Below, piece after piece: positions 54,868 to 62,490 of a stretch of 64,000 nt of DNA. The translations under genes and the position numbers were made by a program. This DNA comes from Nonomuraea jiangxiensis. Its GTDB lineage: Bacteria; Actinomycetota; Actinomycetes; Streptosporangiales; Streptosporangiaceae. The notes below the pieces were generated by a model, which worked only from the letters and a program-made list of their open reading frames with translations, had not been told where the DNA came from and searched no databases. Numbering within the stretch: position 1 is the first letter of the stretch; each line of letters begins with the position of its first letter. Location: positions 124,001 to 188,000 of the forward strand of contig NZ_FNDJ01000018.1 in assembly GCF_900099965.1 (NCBI RefSeq), written 5' to 3'.

Positions 54868-55587
54868 GTGACAAGCGCTCGCCGCGTGGCCATCCAGTTC
54901 GACGACGGCCCGTCGCACTACCGGACCGAGACTCTGCGGATCCTCCGCGAGAAGCGGGTGCCCGGCGTGTTCATGGACACCGGTGCCCGGGTCGCGGCGA
55001 ACCCGCACTTCGCCCGGTTCCAGCTGGCCGAGGGGCACCAACTGCTCAACCACACCCACAGCCATGCGAACCTCGACGAGGTGCTGGACCGCGAGGGCCC
55101 CGACGGCGTCCGCCGGGAGCTCGCCGCCGCGGAGGCCGCGTTCGCGGCAGCCGGTGCCCCGATCTCGTTCCTGGGCGTCCGCCCGCCGTTCGGCGCCGCG
55201 AACGCGCAGGTCCGGCAGATCATCGCGGACCTGGGCTACACGGCCTACCTGACCCGCATCGGCACCGACGACTGGGTGCCGGGGCGCACGCCGCGGGAGA
55301 TCAGCGACGCGATCGTCGATCAGCTCCACCCGGGCGCGATCATCGCGCTGCACGACGGCCCGTACGACAGCCCGGCCGGTCCCGGCACGAACGGCGGCCT
55401 GGCGCTGCTCATCGACGCCGTCCGGGAACGGGGCTACCACTTCGGCGCCGTCGGCCCGCACGGCGACGTGGTGGAGCACCGGCTGACCCCGACGGACCAG
55501 CCGATCCCGGTGGTGGAGAACCCGGTGCCGTACGCCCCGCTGGGCTTCCCCGGCGAGCCCCCGGAGCCGTACGTGATCCTCGGCTGA
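54868..55587 (+). CDS. Polysaccharide deacetylase (CE4/NodB) family protein
   Basis: 239 residues. NodB motifs: QFDDGPS (catalytic base and metal Asp), HTHSHANL (metal His pair), RPPFGA (motif 3), DDWVPG (motif 4) and IIALHDGPY (motif 5). Removes N-acetyl groups from chitin-like or peptidoglycan glycans. No signal peptide is seen from this GTG start (GAAGGAG upstream), so either it acts in the cytoplasm or the start is wrong. It ends in a shared terminator with katG. Confidence 0.88.
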   Translation: MTSARRVAIQFDDGPSHYRTETLRILREKRVPGVFMDTGARVAANPHFARFQLAEGHQLLNHTHSHANLDEVLDREGPDGVRRELAAAEAAFAAAGAPISFLGVRPPFGAANAQVRQIIADLGYTAYLTRIGTDDWVPGRTPREISDAIVDQLHPGAIIALHDGPYDSPAGPGTNGGLALLIDAVRERGYHFGAVGPHGDVVEHRLTPTDQPIPVVENPVPYAPLGFPGEPPEPYVILG

Positions 55588-55589
55588 GC

Positions 55590-55640
55590 GAGAAAGGCCC
55601 GCTACCAGGCAGCACCTGGGAGCGGGCCTTCATTGTCCTC
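55590..55640. terminator. Bidirectional terminator between the deacetylase gene and katG
   Basis: A perfect 10-bp stem AAGGCCCGCT with AGCGGGCCTT (55594-55603 with 55621-55630) with an inner ccaggc...acctgg hairpin, T-rich on the right and A-rich on the left. It serves two convergent genes. Confidence 0.85.
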
Positions 55641-55662
55641 CGTCAGGAGGGTCCCGTCATGA

Positions 55663-57891
55663 TCAGACGAGGTCGAACCGGTCGAGCTCCATGACCTTGG
55701 CCCACGCCGCGACGAAGTCCTTCGCGAACTTCTCCTTGGCGTCGTCGCTCGCGTAGACCTCGGCGAGCGCGCGCAGCTCCGAGTTGGAGCCGAAGACGAG
55801 GTCGGCCCGGGTGCCGGTCCACTTGACCGCGCCCGTGGCGTCGCGGCCCTCGAACGTGGTCGCGTCCTCCGAGGTCGCCGTCCACGTCGTGCCCATGTCG
55901 AGCAGGTTGACGAAGAAGTCGTTCGTCAGGACCCCGGGGGTCTCGGTGAAGACGCCGAGCGAGGACTGCTGGTAGTTGGCGCCCAGGACGCGGAGGCCGC
56001 CGACGAGGACCGTCAGCTCCGGAGCGCTCAGGGTCAGCAGGTTGGCCCGGTCGAGCAGCAGGTATTCGGCGGGCAGGCGGTTGCCCTTCCCGACGTAGTT
56101 GCGGAACCCGTCGGCCTTCGGCTCCAGCGCGGCGAACGACTCCACGTCCGTCTGCTCCTGCAGCGCGTCACCGCGGCCCGGCCGGAACGGGACCTCCACG
56201 TCGACGCCGGCGTCCTTGGCGGCCTGCTCGACGGCCGCGTTGCCGGCCAGCACGATCAGGTCGGCCATCGAGACCTGCTTGCCACCGCTCTGGGCGGCGT
56301 TGAAGGTCTCCTGGATGCCCCCCAGCGTGCGCAGCACCGTCGCGAGCTGGTCGGGGTCGTTGACCTCCCACCCGCTCTGCGGCTGCAGGCGGATGCGGGC
56401 GCCGTTGGCGCCGCCGCGCTTGTCACTGCCGCGGAAGGACGAGGCGGACGCCCAGGCGGCGGACACGAGCTGCGGCACCGACAGGCCGGAGGCGAGGATC
56501 TGGGCCTTGAGCGCGGCGGCGTCGGCGGCGTCGATGAGCTCGTGCGTCACCGCGGGGATGGGGTCCTGCCACAGCAGCACCTCGTCCGGGACCTCCGGGC
56601 CGAGGTAGCGCACGATCGGGCCCATGTCGCGGTGGGTCAGCTTGTACCAGGCGCGGGCGAAGGCGTCCGTGAGCTCGTCGGGGTTGGCCAGCCAGCGACG
56701 CGTGATCTGCTCGTAGATCGGGTCGACGCGGAGCGCGAGGTCGGTCGTGAGCATCGTCGGGGCGTGGGTCTTCGACGGGTCGTGGGCGTCGGGCACGGTG
56801 CCCGCCCCGGCGCCGTCCTTGGGCCGCCACTGGTTGGCGCCGGCCGGGCTCTGGAACAGCTCCCACTCGTAGCCGTACAGGATCTCCAGGAAGCTGTTGT
56901 CCCACTGCAGCGGCGTGTTCGTCCAGATGCCCTCCAGGCCGCTGGTGATCGCGTCGCCGCCCTTGCCGGTGCCGTACGTGCTCTTCCAGCCCAGGCCCTG
57001 GGCCTCGATCGGGGCGGCCTCGGGGTCGGGGCCGACGCTCTCCGCCGGGCCGGCGCCGTGGGTCTTGCCGAAGGTGTGGCCGCCCACGATCAGGGCGGCG
57101 GTCTCCTCGTCGTTCATCGCCATCCGGCGGAACGTCTCACGGATGTCGCGGGCCGCGGCGAGCGGGTCCGGGGTGCCGTTGGGGCCCTCCGGGTTGACGT
57201 AGATGAGGCCCATCTGGACCGCGCCCAGCGGGTCCTCAAGCTCCCGGTCGCCGGTGTAGCGCTCGTCGCCGAGCCAGGTGGTCTCGGGGCCCCAGTAGAC
57301 GTCCTCGTCAGGCTCCCACACGTCCGCCCGGCCGCCGGCGAAGCCGAAGGTCTTGAAGCCCATCGACTCCAGGGCGACGTTGCCGGTGAGGATCATGAGG
57401 TCGGCCCAGGAAAGCTTCTTGCCGTACTTCTTCTTGACCGGCCAGAGCAGGCGGCGGGCCTTGTCGAGGTTCCCGTTGTCCGGCCAGCTGTTGAGCGGGG
57501 CGAAGCGCTGCTGTCCGGCGCCGCCACCACCGCGGCCGTCGCTGATGCGGTAGGTGCCCGCGCTGTGCCACGCCATCCGGATCATGAACGGGCCGTAGTG
57601 ACCGAAGTCGGCCGGCCACCAGTCCTGCGAGGTGGTCAGCACCTCGGCGATGTCCCGCTTGACGGCCGCGAGGTCAAGGGTCTTGAACTCCTCGGCGTAG
57701 TCGAAGTCCGCACCGAGCGGGTTGGCCACGGCGGGGTTCTTCGCGAGGATCTTCAGGTTGAGCCGGTCCGGCCACCACTGGCGGTTGCCGCCACCCTGGG
57801 TCGGGTGCGGCGCACGGTCGTGCGCGACCGGGCAGCCGGCCGCGCCCTCCGTCTTCGCGTCGGTGACGATGGCGTCATGGTTCTCGGACAT
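55663..57891 (-). CDS. katG: Catalase-peroxidase
   Basis: 742 residues, the usual bidomain length. Destroys hydrogen peroxide. The distal site is MIRMAWHSAGTYR (Arg, Trp, His); the adduct Tyr lies in MGLIYVNPEGP; the proximal heme His is in VGGHTFGKTHGAGP. The C-terminal non-heme copy is complete. The ATG at 57891 has GGAAGGATT upstream. It follows furA by 31 bases in the classic furA-katG operon, so peroxide and iron should regulate it. Confidence 0.97.
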   Translation of the reverse strand: MSENHDAIVTDAKTEGAAGCPVAHDRAPHPTQGGGNRQWWPDRLNLKILAKNPAVANPLGADFDYAEEFKTLDLAAVKRDIAEVLTTSQDWWPADFGHYGPFMIRMAWHSAGTYRISDGRGGGGAGQQRFAPLNSWPDNGNLDKARRLLWPVKKKYGKKLSWADLMILTGNVALESMGFKTFGFAGGRADVWEPDEDVYWGPETTWLGDERYTGDRELEDPLGAVQMGLIYVNPEGPNGTPDPLAAARDIRETFRRMAMNDEETAALIVGGHTFGKTHGAGPAESVGPDPEAAPIEAQGLGWKSTYGTGKGGDAITSGLEGIWTNTPLQWDNSFLEILYGYEWELFQSPAGANQWRPKDGAGAGTVPDAHDPSKTHAPTMLTTDLALRVDPIYEQITRRWLANPDELTDAFARAWYKLTHRDMGPIVRYLGPEVPDEVLLWQDPIPAVTHELIDAADAAALKAQILASGLSVPQLVSAAWASASSFRGSDKRGGANGARIRLQPQSGWEVNDPDQLATVLRTLGGIQETFNAAQSGGKQVSMADLIVLAGNAAVEQAAKDAGVDVEVPFRPGRGDALQEQTDVESFAALEPKADGFRNYVGKGNRLPAEYLLLDRANLLTLSAPELTVLVGGLRVLGANYQQSSLGVFTETPGVLTNDFFVNLLDMGTTWTATSEDATTFEGRDATGAVKWTGTRADLVFGSNSELRALAEVYASDDAKEKFAKDFVAAWAKVMELDRFDLV

Positions 57892-57922
57892 GGAATCCTT
57901 CCGGATTAGGCGATCATGATCT

Positions 57923-58360
57923 TCAGGAAGTGCGGTTGCCGGAGCAGTCGGGGCAAAGGCCCCAGTAGGTGACCTCGGCCTCGTCGATCGAGAAGCCATG
58001 GGTGTCGGACGCGGTCAGACAGGGCACCTCTCCGACCGCGCAGTCGACGTCCGCGACGGCACCGCACGACCTGCACACGATGTGGTGGTGGTTGTCACCG
58101 ACGCGTCCCTCGAACCGGGCAGGGCTGCCGGCCGGCTCGATGCGGCGGACGAGTCCGGCCGCGGTGAGAGCGTGGAGGGCTTCGTACACGGCTTGAAGGG
58201 AGATGTGGCCAACGCGTTCGCGCACCCCGGCCGTGATCGCCTCGACTCCGAGGTGGTCACCGTCGCGGACGGTCTCCAGCAGCGCGACACGGGCGGCGGT
58301 CACCCGCAAGCCCGCACCGCGCAACTCCTCGGCGGTGGTCGGGGTCCTGGGTGCGGTCAT
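57923..58360 (-). CDS. furA: Fur-family peroxide/iron regulator upstream of katG
   Basis: 145 residues. The N-terminal winged helix (LRGAGLRVTAARVALLETVRDGDHLGVEAI) is followed by the metal-binding dimer domain with DNHHHIVCRSCGAVADVDC and the second Cys pair CPDC. This is the FurA/CatR type that represses itself and katG. Upstream (58385-58425) the AT-richer sequence cttgcactattcgttc (minus strand) is the likely operator/promoter region, though I could not match a clear Fur box. Confidence 0.93.
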   Translation of the reverse strand: MTAPRTPTTAEELRGAGLRVTAARVALLETVRDGDHLGVEAITAGVRERVGHISLQAVYEALHALTAAGLVRRIEPAGSPARFEGRVGDNHHHIVCRSCGAVADVDCAVGEVPCLTASDTHGFSIDEAEVTYWGLCPDCSGNRTS

Positions 58361-58555
58361 GGCCCAAACCTACTCCCTAAACCTGAACTGTCCAAGAGAA
58401 CGAATAGTGCAAGTTTATGACTGTGTCAAGCAACGTTTTCCCAGCTCGGCCGCTCGCGCCCGGCATTGGTCGAGCCCGATGGTCGCCGCCGGCCTGGCGC
58501 TCACTCCCCATTTCCCGGCGACGCGGCACTTTGCCCGAAAGGCATCCAGACGACC

Positions 58556-59113
58556 ATGAAGCGTTACATCCTCACCGGCACCCCCGGCGCCGGCAAGACC
58601 ACGATCTTGCGAAGCCTCGCGGCCCTCGGGTACGCGACGGTCGAGGAGGCGGCCACGGCGGTCATCGCGGACGAGCAGGCCCGCGGCGACGCCGAGCCGT
58701 GGACCCGCCCGTCCTTCATCGACAAGGTCGTGACCCTGCAACGGCTACGGCAGACGACCGGCACCGCACACCCCCCGGACCGTCCGGCCGTCTTCTTCGA
58801 CCGGTCGCCGGTCTGCACCCACGCCCTCAGCACGTACGTCGGACATCCGGTCTCCCCGGCCCTGTCCGCCGAGATCGACAGGATCACCCGGGAGCAGGTC
58901 TACGACCCGCACGTGTTCTTCGTCCGTAATCTCGGCTTCTGCGAGCCGACCGAGGCCCGCCGGATCAGCTTCGAGGAATCCCTGGAGTTCGAACGCCTCC
59001 ACGAGCGGACCTATCGCGACTTCGGCTTCCGGCTCATCGACGTCCCGGCGGGGCCGCTGCCCGAGCGCGTGACCACGATCCGCGCCGCGCTCGCCCGGCT
59101 CGCGGACCTCTGA
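58556..59113 (+). CDS. P-loop NTPase (AAA_28-like)
   Basis: 185 residues. Walker A GTPGAGKTT at residues 7-15; FFDRSPVCTHALSTYVGHPV resembles the lid/Walker B region of nucleotide-kinase-like ATPases. Small single-domain protein; related proteins are uncharacterised predicted ATPases or kinases. The ATG at 58556 is the family-like start, though the frame is open to 58466. It is divergent from furA, with no other obvious partner. Confidence 0.78.
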   Translation: MKRYILTGTPGAGKTTILRSLAALGYATVEEAATAVIADEQARGDAEPWTRPSFIDKVVTLQRLRQTTGTAHPPDRPAVFFDRSPVCTHALSTYVGHPVSPALSAEIDRITREQVYDPHVFFVRNLGFCEPTEARRISFEESLEFERLHERTYRDFGFRLIDVPAGPLPERVTTIRAALARLADL

Positions 59114-59230
59114 GCGGATCGCCCCGCCGAGGCGCCAGAGCTCGCCCAGCTCGCCGAGGAGCTTGTTCCAGTAGTCCGGCATTAGCCCAACAGCGGTGAG
59201 TAACGGAGAGGCCGTCGCCGCGCCGCGGGC

Positions 59231-60214
59231 TCACGCCTGGTCGTTCACCTGTGCCAGCAGCTCGGCCGAGCGCAGCCACGCCTTCCGGTCCGGGGCCGGG
59301 AAGACCACGATCAGCTCGTCGGCCTGGGCGTGCCCTGCGAACCAGGTCACGTAGTCCCGCACCTCGTCCGGGTTTCCGACGGCGGAATAGCGGGCCATCT
59401 GGACGATCTGCTGCCCGGCCGGCGATTCGAGGATCATGTCCGCCTCCTCCGGCGTGAACGTACGCCCCCGCCCGAGGAACCTGCTCACCCGGAACCGCTT
59501 GGAGTCCAGGAACTGCCGCTGCGCCTCCTCGGTCGTATCAGCGGCGATCACGTTGAGCGCCGCGATCACGTACGGGCGGTCGAGCTGCGCGGAAGGCTTG
59601 AAGTCCCGGCGGTAGATGGCGACGGCCTCCTCCAGCGCGGTGGGCGCGAAGTGGGAGGCGAACGCGTACGGGAGCCCGAGCGCGGCGGCGAGCTGGGCCC
59701 CGAACAGGGAGGAGCCGAGGATGTACAGCGGCACGTCGGTGCCCTTGCCCGGCGTGGCGTCCACCCCCGGGATCCTGGACTCGCCCGTCAGGTATCCCTG
59801 GAGCTCCAGCACGTCCTGCGGGAAGGTGTCGGCGGCGGAGGGCGTGCGGCGCAGGGCCCGCATGGTCTGCTGGTCGCTGCCAGGCGCCCGGCCGAGACCG
59901 AGGTCGATACGGCCGGGGTGCAGGGTTTCCAGGGTGCCGAACTGCTCGGCGATGGTCAGCGGGGCGTGGTTCGGGAGCATGACGCCGCCCGCCCCGAGGC
60001 GGATCGTCGTGGTGTGGGCGGCTATGTGCGCGATGAGCACGCTGGTCGCCGAGGACGCGATGCTCGCCATGTTGTGGTGCTCGGCGTACCAGATCCGCCG
60101 ATATCCCAGTTCCTCCGCACGCTGTGCCAGGGTCAGGCTCGCCGTGAGGCTGTCGCGCGCCGTCTCGCCCTCGCCGATATGTGCCAGATCAAGGATGGAC
60201 AGCGGCAGAGCCAT
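59231..60214 (-). CDS. LLM-class flavin-dependent oxidoreductase (MsnO8-like)
   Basis: 327 residues, luciferase-like TIM barrel: LSILDLAHIGEGETARDSL, RIWYAEHHNMASIASSATSVLIAHIA, IRLGAGGVMLPNHAPLTIAEQFGTLETLHPGRIDLGLGRAPGSDQ and ILGSSLFGAQLAAALGLPYAFASHFAP. This fits the MsnO8-type FMN-dependent group. The substrate cannot be told. It uses reduced flavin or F420 as cofactor. ATG at 60214. Confidence 0.9.
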   Translation of the reverse strand: MALPLSILDLAHIGEGETARDSLTASLTLAQRAEELGYRRIWYAEHHNMASIASSATSVLIAHIAAHTTTIRLGAGGVMLPNHAPLTIAEQFGTLETLHPGRIDLGLGRAPGSDQQTMRALRRTPSAADTFPQDVLELQGYLTGESRIPGVDATPGKGTDVPLYILGSSLFGAQLAAALGLPYAFASHFAPTALEEAVAIYRRDFKPSAQLDRPYVIAALNVIAADTTEEAQRQFLDSKRFRVSRFLGRGRTFTPEEADMILESPAGQQIVQMARYSAVGNPDEVRDYVTWFAGHAQADELIVVFPAPDRKAWLRSAELLAQVNDQA

Positions 60215-60283
60215 GAGTTACGCGCCTTTCGCAGACCTGTGTGCTGGGTGTAGGTAACAGCGGAGAAGGCGGCGTTATTTCGC

Positions 60284-60321
60284 CGATGAGCCCCTGCGGG
60301 ACGCCGCGCAGGGGCTCATCG
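60284..60321 (-). terminator. Hairpin after the cellulase gene
   Basis: A perfect 15-bp stem (CGATGAGCCCCTGCG with CGCAGGGGCTCATCG) with an eight-base loop, six bases beyond the cellulase stop. There is no T-tract, but the stem length makes termination likely. Confidence 0.75.
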
Positions 60322-60326
60322 GGCTT

Positions 60327-61685
60327 TCAGGAGGCGGTGCAGGTGACGGTGGACGGAGTACCGTTCTGCCCGTTGTGGGCGCCGAGGAAGCCGAACGTGG
60401 TGGTCCCGGCGGGCGCCAGTGCGCCGTTCCAGTTGAGGTTCGTCACGGTGACGGTGCCGGTGCCGGACAGGGTGCCGTTCCAGAGCTGCGAGATCGTCTG
60501 ACCGTTCGGGAACGTCCAGCCGACCCGCCAGCCGCCGATGGCGGCCGAGCCGGTGTTCCGCACGGTGACCTCACCCTGGAAGCCGCCCTGCCACTGGCTC
60601 GTCACCCGGTACGTGGCCGCGCACCCGCCCGGTCCCACGGTCGGGGTGACGGTGGGTGTCACGGTGGGGGTCACCGTCGGGGTGACGGTGGGGGTCACGG
60701 TCGGGCTGACCGTCGGCGGCGGCGCGGCCATGGCCAGGTCGTACGCCCGCTGCGGCACGAACTGTCCCGCCCCCGCGATGCACCCGTCGGCCTCGCCGGG
60801 CGGCTTGACCCACAGGTAGGCGTCGATGGCCGCGTCCCCCGTGTTCGTGGTGCTCCAGATGCCCGTCGCGCGGCCCGCCGGGTCGCACCACTCGCTGCCC
60901 TGGGGGCCGTTGCCGTTGCGGCTGGTGTCGATGACCGCCTTCAACCTGGACACGCCGGTCGCCGCGATGACGCTCTTGGCGTACGACACCAACCCCGGCG
61001 TGGCCCGGTAGTTCGAGGTGTTGACCGCGATGCCGTCGGCGCTGTTGGCCACGTCCGAGCCGGTCAGCCGGGCGGCGGCCTCCGAGGCCCCCAGCCAGCC
61101 GTCGTGCCCGATGTCGAAGTACACCTTGGTCTGCGACGACGTGCCCTTGAGCCGCTTGCCCGCGTACGCCATGGAGGCCCGCACCTCGGCCTGCTGGGCG
61201 GAGTTCATGCAGTTGGACATGATCGCCAGCGCGTCCGGCTCCAGCACGATCGCCGCGGGCCGGCCGGCCACGCCGGCGGCGATCTGGTCGATCCAGGCCC
61301 GGTACGCCGTGTGGTCCGGGGCGCCGCCGGCGCTCGCGCCGCCGCAGTCGCGGTTCGGCATGGCGTACACGACCATGATCGGGATCTTGCCGGCCGCCGC
61401 GGCCGCGCCGACGTAGGCGTCGACCTGGCCGCGCACGGTGGTGGGGTTGTACGTGGCGAACCACCGGCCCTGGGGCACGGCGGCGATCCTGTCCCTGATC
61501 ACCGGGGTCCGGCTGTCGGCCGGGTTCGCGGCCACCCACCTGGCCGCGTTGGTCTGGGGATCGACGTAGAAAGCGGAGTCGGCGGCCCGGGCGGTGGACG
61601 ACGAGAGCACGACCGCCCCTGCCACGGCCGTGGCGGCCGCCGTGAGAAGCGCCGCCAGTACGGGCCTGCTACGAGACTTCACCAT
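60327..61685 (-). CDS. Secreted GH6 cellulase with C-terminal CBM2
   Basis: 452 residues. Signal peptide (about 1-35; VLAALLTAAATAVAGAVVLSSSTARA). GH6 catalytic domain (about 36-320) with the two family signatures VVYAMPNRDCGG and AIVLEPDALAIM, each carrying an active-site Asp, plus GHDGWLG and WVKPPGEADG. Then a PTVTPTVT linker of several repeats and a CBM2 cellulose-binding domain (last 100 residues, CAATYRVTSQWQGGFQGEVTV ... STVTC). Endoglucanase or cellobiohydrolase; the short family length favours endoglucanase. ATG with GGAG upstream, and a CebR-type box before it. Confidence 0.95.
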   Translation of the reverse strand: MVKSRSRPVLAALLTAAATAVAGAVVLSSSTARAADSAFYVDPQTNAARWVAANPADSRTPVIRDRIAAVPQGRWFATYNPTTVRGQVDAYVGAAAAAGKIPIMVVYAMPNRDCGGASAGGAPDHTAYRAWIDQIAAGVAGRPAAIVLEPDALAIMSNCMNSAQQAEVRASMAYAGKRLKGTSSQTKVYFDIGHDGWLGASEAAARLTGSDVANSADGIAVNTSNYRATPGLVSYAKSVIAATGVSRLKAVIDTSRNGNGPQGSEWCDPAGRATGIWSTTNTGDAAIDAYLWVKPPGEADGCIAGAGQFVPQRAYDLAMAAPPPTVSPTVTPTVTPTVTPTVTPTVTPTVGPGGCAATYRVTSQWQGGFQGEVTVRNTGSAAIGGWRVGWTFPNGQTISQLWNGTLSGTGTVTVTNLNWNGALAPAGTTTFGFLGAHNGQNGTPSTVTCTAS

Positions 61686-61702
61686 TCACTCCGTCCGTCA
61701 TG

Positions 61703-61716
61703 TGGGAGCGCTCCCA
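61703..61716. promoter_or_regulatory. CebR/CelR-type operator
   Basis: TGGGAGCGCTCCCA is a perfect 14-bp palindrome identical to the known CelR (Thermobifida)/CebR (Streptomyces) box, 18 bases upstream of the cellulase start. Cellobiose-type oligosaccharides should relieve repression. The LacI-family regulator itself is not in this window. Confidence 0.93.
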
Positions 61717-61833
61717 CGGATACCCCGGATGGTAGGTAGCCGTCCCCGGCCGATCAAAGACCTCGGACCTCCCCGACCGCCATCACCGCAGGCCAGCAGC
61801 ACCCCGGGGGGTGAAAGTTTCACCTGGCGGGAC

Positions 61834-62394
61834 CTACTCGGCCAGGCACGCCTCGAAGACGGCGGTCAGGCGGTCGACGTCGGCCGCCGTCGCGGTCACC
61901 GGGCCGAGGCGGCGGCGGGTGGCGGCGACGCCGAGGACGACGGAGGTGGCCATGCGGGCCCGCGCGAGCGCGTCCGGGCCTTCGAGGTAGGACTCCAGCG
62001 GGTGGAGCACCGCCCCGATCAGGCGCTCGCGGGCCACCGCCTGCACCTCCGGATGGCCGGCCGAGCGTTCGAGCGTGCGCAGGACCGGGCTGTCCGGCGG
62101 GCGCTCCATCCGCGCGGCCGCGTATTCGGCCAACCGGCGCGGCAGCCCCTCCCGGGGGCCGTCGAACAGGGCCCTGAAGGTCGGCTCGCCTTCCAGGACC
62201 GCGCTGAACAGGCCGGCCTTGGAGCCGAAATAGCGGCCCACCAAGGCGATGTTGGCCTCCGCCGCACTGGCGATCATGCGGACGGTCACGCGTTCGTAGC
62301 CCTGCTCGCCGAACAACGTGCGGGCGGCTTGCAGGATCCGCTCCCGCGTGGCCTCGCGGTCACGCGGTCGAGCCTCGCTCACCTGGGCGTTCAT
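61834..62394 (-). CDS. TetR-family transcriptional regulator
   Basis: 186 residues from the ATG at 62394. The N-terminal HTH (REATRERILQAARTLFGEQGYERVTVRMIASAAEANIALVGRYFGSKAGLFSAVL) is typical TetR, and the C-terminal half is the variable ligand domain. It is divergent from an MFS transporter with an inverted repeat over the transporter promoter, so it probably represses that gene and itself in response to a drug-like ligand. Confidence 0.92.
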   Translation of the reverse strand: MNAQVSEARPRDREATRERILQAARTLFGEQGYERVTVRMIASAAEANIALVGRYFGSKAGLFSAVLEGEPTFRALFDGPREGLPRRLAEYAAARMERPPDSPVLRTLERSAGHPEVQAVARERLIGAVLHPLESYLEGPDALARARMATSVVLGVAATRRRLGPVTATAADVDRLTAVFEACLAE

Positions 62395-62435
62395 GCCCCG
62401 AACTCTACTGAGCGACACCCACTTGCCGCGCGGCT

Positions 62436-62453
62436 AGTAAACATGCGTATACT
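62436..62453. promoter_or_regulatory. TetR-type operator overlapping the MFS promoter
   Basis: AGTAAACATGCGTATACT is an imperfect inverted repeat (AGTAnACnnnnGTnTACT, 12 of 18 positions symmetric). Its right end coincides with the -10 box TATACT (62448-62453). TTGCCG at 62423-62428 may be the -35. A bound regulator would block the MFS promoter. Confidence 0.7.
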
Positions 62454-62490
62454 CAAAAGGGTTAAAGTTGTCGTAAGGGGATGTGGTGTC

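Noticed and set aside
58385..58430. Fur box upstream of furA
   Set aside because: The region is AT-richer and promoter-like, but I could not match a defined actinobacterial FurA/CatR operator well enough to list it.
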